Below, piece by piece: positions 59,101 through 64,000 of a DNA stretch of 64,000 bases. Numbering within the stretch: the stretch's first letter is position 1; each line of letters begins with the position of its first letter. Under the pieces are notes generated by a model. The model had not been told where the DNA came from and did no database searches. It saw only the letters and a program-made list of their open reading frames with translations. A program made the translations under genes and the position numbers. The DNA is from Gymnorhina tibicen (taxonomy: Eukaryota > Chordata > Aves > Passeriformes > Artamidae). The DNA lies in assembly GCA_013399875.1 (NCBI GenBank), contig VXAZ01009496.1:129275-193274 (forward strand), given 5' to 3'.

Positions 59101-62100
59101 GTTGGAGAATCTGTCTTTCAAGCTGCTTATCTGTGCTAAAAATTGGTTTGAGCACTTCAAATTGCAAGTGCCCAATCTGCACAAAGTGGAAGTAATATGC
59201 TGACAAAGTCCTGTACAGGTAGCAATCAACATTATCCTGGATGAGCTACAATATTGCTAAGATGTTTTAAGGAGGACCTGCCAGAGACGCATTACAGTAA
59301 TTAACCCTGATTGTCAGAATGCTGGGCAGGCCTGAGTCTCAGGAGCTGAAGCATTCAAATAAATAAATAAAAAATTACTTGATGTGCATCACTGCTTAAG
59401 GATGGCAAGTCTGAAACCAGCATCCTGAGTCCATAAAGATAATAGCTTGCTCACAGTTGATGTGAATGGATGACAACAGGAACCTTTAGAGGTGATTTGC
59501 AAAGGCAAAAAAAAAAAGAAAAAGGGTTGTACCATTTTCACTTTTTTTGTGATGACTAAAGAAGACTTGAAAACCTCTGCCCCTCCTCAATTTCACATCT
59601 TATCTGATCTGTTTTCCTGGATGATTCTACAACAGAGTAGAGGGAAAGTATAATTATAATGCCACATCATACCATGGAAATAATAGTGGGTCAGGGGAGA
59701 AAAAATGTCAGGGGAGATTTTTATTTTTTAATTAAAACCACTGAGCTCTTTGTGGGATTTTTTTAATACATATTTTTGGGAGCAGCTAGTTAATTCCAAA
59801 CTCCTTTCTTAGAAGTTTTACTTCTATCTCCGTCAAGATTCAGTACTTCCAGTTCTACAAACAAATGCAGAAAAAATGCTAATCCATTTCTTTTAGTACT
59901 CCACAGATATCTCCCAGGAAATAAAATGAAACCTGATATTACCAGTATGTTTAGTCAAAAAAAAAAAAAAAAAAGTATAAAATAAGTGTGAAGCTGCCAC
60001 TCTATTTTGTCACACAGCAAAACAAGGTATGATGGTAAGTGACATAATGCCATTCTCTCTGCCATCTTTGAATCTGTAAACGCTGCAACATTAAAAGATG
60101 TGTGTTTAAGCTCTTAAATGAGATATCGTGTAAATAGCATCAATATCTGACACATTAGCATGCAGAAGTTGCTACAGCAGCTATTTAGCATGAGTAAGTC
60201 AACAGGATTGAAAGAAACTTGGAGATAAAAAAATGTTCCAGGGGAAAAAAGTACACTGCAAAAAAATGCATAGGACTGGGTTTTTCTAGCAAATTGCATT
60301 CTCTTCTGTTATCTCACAAATCAAGATTGGTTTGGGGGAGCTCCTCTGTGACTAAAGTTATTGCTCAGCAACAGCATTTACTGCCAGAGAGGGAGAAGGA
60401 ATAATCAAAGCTGACCCAAACAGTATAAGCAGATATTCCACATGGGGTAAAATTTTGAATGATTTATGATAAACAAAGCATTCATTAAATCTTTCTGAAA
60501 ATAAGCATAGATAAGGCAGCAGTCACAGATGGCCAAAAGATCAATCAGAAAATAACCCACAGGAAGCTTAGTGCCAAAAGTAATTGATATAATCATCAAA
60601 TCAATTTCTGATGGTACAAACACTTCTGCATTCAGTCTGTTTCCCTGTGCTGTAGATCATTTACTATGTCATTCTGATCACTGTTGCCCAATATAAGCTT
60701 GTAATGGTTTTGAGAAGTTCAGGTACTTTCTGGAGTTTACTTTCCACATGCTCATAAAGATACCAGGTGAGGGCCAGGTTACTGTTTCTGGTAAGTGAGC
60801 ACTTATATGATATTTACTTTTGAGATGTAGCTTTATCCCCAGATGTTGTCCATTTTTGTATAAAAATAGAGAGCCCTGGGACACCGTGGAACTTTGTGCA
60901 AGATGTTCCTTCACAGTGATTACAAGGGAAGAAATGCACAAACCTGGTTGCTGATGAGGGTTTCAGGCTAAGCCTTTAGGTCATTAGTCAGAGCAATAGC
61001 AAAGCCTTCCACAGTTCAAAGATTACTGCTCAAAGTCATAATGGAGACCACTTTTCAGCAAAAAAATCTATTATTTCAGCATAACTAAAGCACTTTTCAA
61101 AATGTGAAAGACTGAAAAGTAAAAATGGGTTATACTGACATATCTGTCAGAATACAGGAGGGAGAAAGGAATCCTATCTGGAGATACACACACTGCAGAA
61201 CTGAATCAGAGAGAGAGTTTAATGTTTCTCTCAGGCAGTAGATTGCCAACTGTGAGTAGGAGCATATTTCGTTTGCTGGTGTGATCAGTAGAAATCATGC
61301 GTTAGTAATTTACAGCTGCCTACCTGCCTATAAAGTGCTTATCTGAGCACTACCCAGAAGCTTAAAGTTGTTTGGAAGCATAATAGTTGAAAAGTGTTTG
61401 AGGTATTTATGGATATTTATGTCTGTTCAGCTGAGCAAAGGAGTCCACTGCTTATTTCAATAGGCCTGAGTACAAAACTATAATGTTATTTGTGTGCTTG
61501 TGCAATATAAGAAATGTACTGCGTGTCCTAAGTTGTGGTACGTCATTCAGAAATACCAATTTAGGAATGTGATATGTTTTTTAACTAGTGGGCATTTCTT
61601 ATACCTTCACAGAAAAGAGAGTATCATTTGAGAATGCCTAGAGGAAGACAGCAAGAAGTATCTGAAAGGGGATTTTTGGGTTTTGTTTTTTTGTAAAATT
61701 CAGATCTATTATCGGAGTAAAGAAATACACAATGGATATGATGCATACAGGCAAAGCAGTAATGCTGTAAATAATATATGATTCTGGTCTATATTCCAGT
61801 TTTGTGATTTCACTTATATTTTAAGTCCAAGATGTTCAATGATGCGTACTGATTTTTGATGTACAAGATGAAATACTGTAATTATTCAGTGTCTGGAAAT
61901 GCCGAGCTGATACCCTTTCTTCCATCCTCAACCCTTAGCCACTTCCCAGATTTCTTTTGAACATAAGTCAATAGTTTCTTCTCAAATCTCTTTATCTGCC
62001 TGTAAAGGCCTCCCTTTACAACCACTTGTTGCTGAGGGGATATCTGAGTTCACAGACTCCTGGTGCAACAGCTCAGAACCGTTCCCTCAGAGCTACTGCA

Positions 62101-63070
62101 CTCTATTACTATGTCAGTATTGTTTCCTGATGTAGTAAATATGAAAACTACATTTCTTACAAGGAATTAGATTGTATGGTTTCTTTGCAAGGTTTAGTGA
62201 ATGAACTAACTCCCTCTTCTATAACTAGTAATAAATAGTAATAAAACCTTTTGCTGACATTTTAAAGAATAGTGCAGAATGCGGGTAAAACACTGCAGAA
62301 TTGATTTTGCACTTATCAGACAAGAAGAAATGTAATTATATTGCATTTCCCCAGGGACTGTTTTCTTTTATCTAGCCTCTTTATTTTAAAAAAACCCTGT
62401 AAGAATTCAGTAATCTTCCATGGATGTCAGAAGGGTTCCAATCCATTGCAAATCTTAGAATTTTTTCAGACAGGCCTGTCCTCCTTAGTTGGACCACTGT
62501 GGTTCTCTATTTTTACACTATTATTTCAGCAAAATTCCAACTGGACCCAATTTTTCTGCAGAACTATGGGCTCTAAAGCAAAGCCCTTAGGTCTCCTTTT
62601 ACAGCCTGCTGCTTTGCAGAGCCTTGTGTCACTCTGCTAAGATAGAATCAAGCAAACTTCCTCCTCTTTGGTTCTTGCCACTGATCACTGATCACTTGTT
62701 ATGTTTTGGGCCACATGCACACAGGAATACACCTGTGTTTTACATTCCTGTAGAAGATAATTTTTATCTTATTCTTTCTTTCAACTGCATTTTCTTCTTG
62801 GAATGAACGAGACTGTGGGGGATGAACCCCTCACTGATATGAGGTAATAGAAGAACAATAGAAACATGTTTGGCTCCTGTTGTTACATGTAATTTCTCAG
62901 TATTCCTGAATTTTGCCCATGTCATACTGTCAGTTGATGGTTAACAAGGCATCTTGATGCTCAAAGAAGAGGTCTGTACCTGTCAAATGGTGTTGGACTA
63001 GAAAGCCACAGAACATTTTTTATCTAAATAAAGATGAGGATATCTGACCTCTTGGAAATAAAGTACCACT
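56142..63070. other. Long unique AT-rich region
   Basis: No gene or clear interspersed repeat. Low-complexity pieces are a GTT-rich tract at 57547-57581, (AAAT)4 at 59357-59373 and A18 at 59957-59974. The minus-strand frame at 58921-59232 has no family resemblance. Confidence 0.5.
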
Positions 63071-63358
63071 TCCAGGCTCTTCTTGGTGGTGCCAAGCAAT
63101 AGGACAAGAGGCAATGGACAGAAACTGATGCACAGGAATTTCCACCTAAACATGAAGAAGAACTTCTTTACTGTGCTGGTGACTGGGCACTGGGACAGAT
63201 TGCCCAGAGAGGTTGTGGAGTCTCCCTCACAGGAGATATTCAGGAACCATCTGGATGCAATCCTGTGCCATGTGCTCTGGGATGACCCTTCTTGAGCAGG
63301 GATGTTGGACCAGATGACCCACTGTGGTCCCTTCCAACTTCACCCATTCTGTGATTTT
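63071..63358 (+). repeat. CR1 LINE 3' region
   Basis: Typical CR1 words appear in order: GTGGTGCCAAGCAATAGGAC, AAGAGGCAATGGACAGAAAC, TTTCCACCTAAACATGAAGA, AACTTCTTTACTGTGCTGGT, TGCCCAGAGAGGTTGTGGAG, TTGGACCAGATGACCC, then GTCCCTTCCAACTTCACCCA with the final TTCTGTGATTTTA tail. The copy is less diverged than the one at 55.5 kb, so probably younger. It is 5'-truncated. Confidence 0.93.
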
Positions 63359-64000
63359 AAAACTGGTTTGAAAGATAACCAGTGACCTAAATTCATGCTT
63401 GCTCTGGCCTGAGGAATATCCAAACAAACTTTGATGCTATCACATTTCAAATAATAAAGTTCAAATGCCAACCGGTCCATTATTTAAAAGCTGGCAAACT
63501 ATTGCAACCCAGTTGTCCCTTTAGTACTACTTTTCAGTTTCTGCAGCATCACAGAGATGGTCCAATGAGTGGAGTTTGAAAATAATAGATAATTTTAAAA
63601 GTCTTTAAAAAAATAATTTAATTACTTTTCATTTCTCCTACTTGCACTTGATAAATGAACATATTAAACTGTGAAGACTCAGGAGCCTCCAAAAGCCTTT
63701 GATGTGTATTAGAATAATCTAATAATTAACCTCAGGATTCACCAGCATGACTCACTGAGGTGAAGTGAAACAGCGCTTATTATGAAGGGAATTCTAGGTC
63801 TGCCAGCCCCAAGGAACCAAGCTGGCTTCATTCTCCTCCGCTTTGTCATGGAGAGCTGTGAGCTCCCCTGATCTATCTTTTGTTGCATTTCACTCTTGAT
63901 GAGAGGCTCTTTTTCAGTGCAGCTTTTTTTAAACAGCTGGGCACATAATTTTTAAAAGGCAATATTGAGAAATAACATTTGGCTTACATAATATATATAT
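63359..64000. other. Unique AT-rich DNA at the window end
   Basis: Nothing is recognised. The window ends in a TA-rich tract (ATAATATATATAT) whose full extent is not visible. Confidence 0.5.

Overview
This window looks like avian, most likely passerine, nuclear DNA from a large intron or an intergenic desert. The main evidence is the repeat set. There are several CR1 LINE 3' ends, a tRNA-Ile-derived SINE with a CR1-like tail (the type known from songbirds as TguSINE1), two or three solitary retroviral LTRs, and two worn MIR-like core-SINE fragments. Base composition is AT-rich and CpG-poor, with scattered short microsatellites. I find no complete protein-coding gene, no tRNA or rRNA gene, no CRISPR array and nothing bacterial. 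The open frames are short, start at arbitrary places and match no family I recognise, so none is annotated as a gene.

Layout. Positions 1-6.8 kb are unique AT-rich DNA with one MIR-like fragment. A compact minus-strand solo LTR lies at 6.84-7.14 kb, followed by a second MIR-like fragment at 7.4 kb. Between 9.6 and 10.8 kb two stretches look like internal exons (acceptor, open frame, good donor), but their phases do not match each other and I recognise no protein. A CR1 stub at 11.04 kb is followed by a GC-rich, internally repetitive, probably LTR-derived element at 11.5-12.0 kb. Positions 12-22.8 kb are unique DNA with a (CA)n tract and a 41-bp exon-like segment at 16.84 kb.

Positions 23-26.5 kb hold the most regulatory-looking DNA. 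A small CpG cluster there carries SOX-, ATCGAT- and octamer-type words. Further on, an imperfect 20-bp inverted repeat is made of TAATCC and CTGTCA words and lies between two four-tract G-quadruplex motifs on opposite strands. Positions 26.5-41.6 kb are unique sequence with small palindromes and a self-complementary compound microsatellite. The SINE is at 41.66 kb, a GC-rich unclassified block at 41.9-42.6 kb, CR1 3' ends at 44.6, 55.5 and 63.1 kb, and a CpG-bearing block at 46.6-46.9 kb.

A full-length solo LTR with a clean 5-bp target duplication occupies 52.26-53.13 kb. It is interrupted by a single N flanked by two apparently identical 228-bp copies. This is most simply an uncollapsed contig overlap rather than biology.

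No gene-to-gene interplay can be described. If the window has a function, it would be cis-regulatory. I do not see a convincing new biological system. The best leads are the 24.6-25.2 kb structured element, the exon-like pair at 9.67 and 10.58 kb, and the assembly fault at 52.7 kb.
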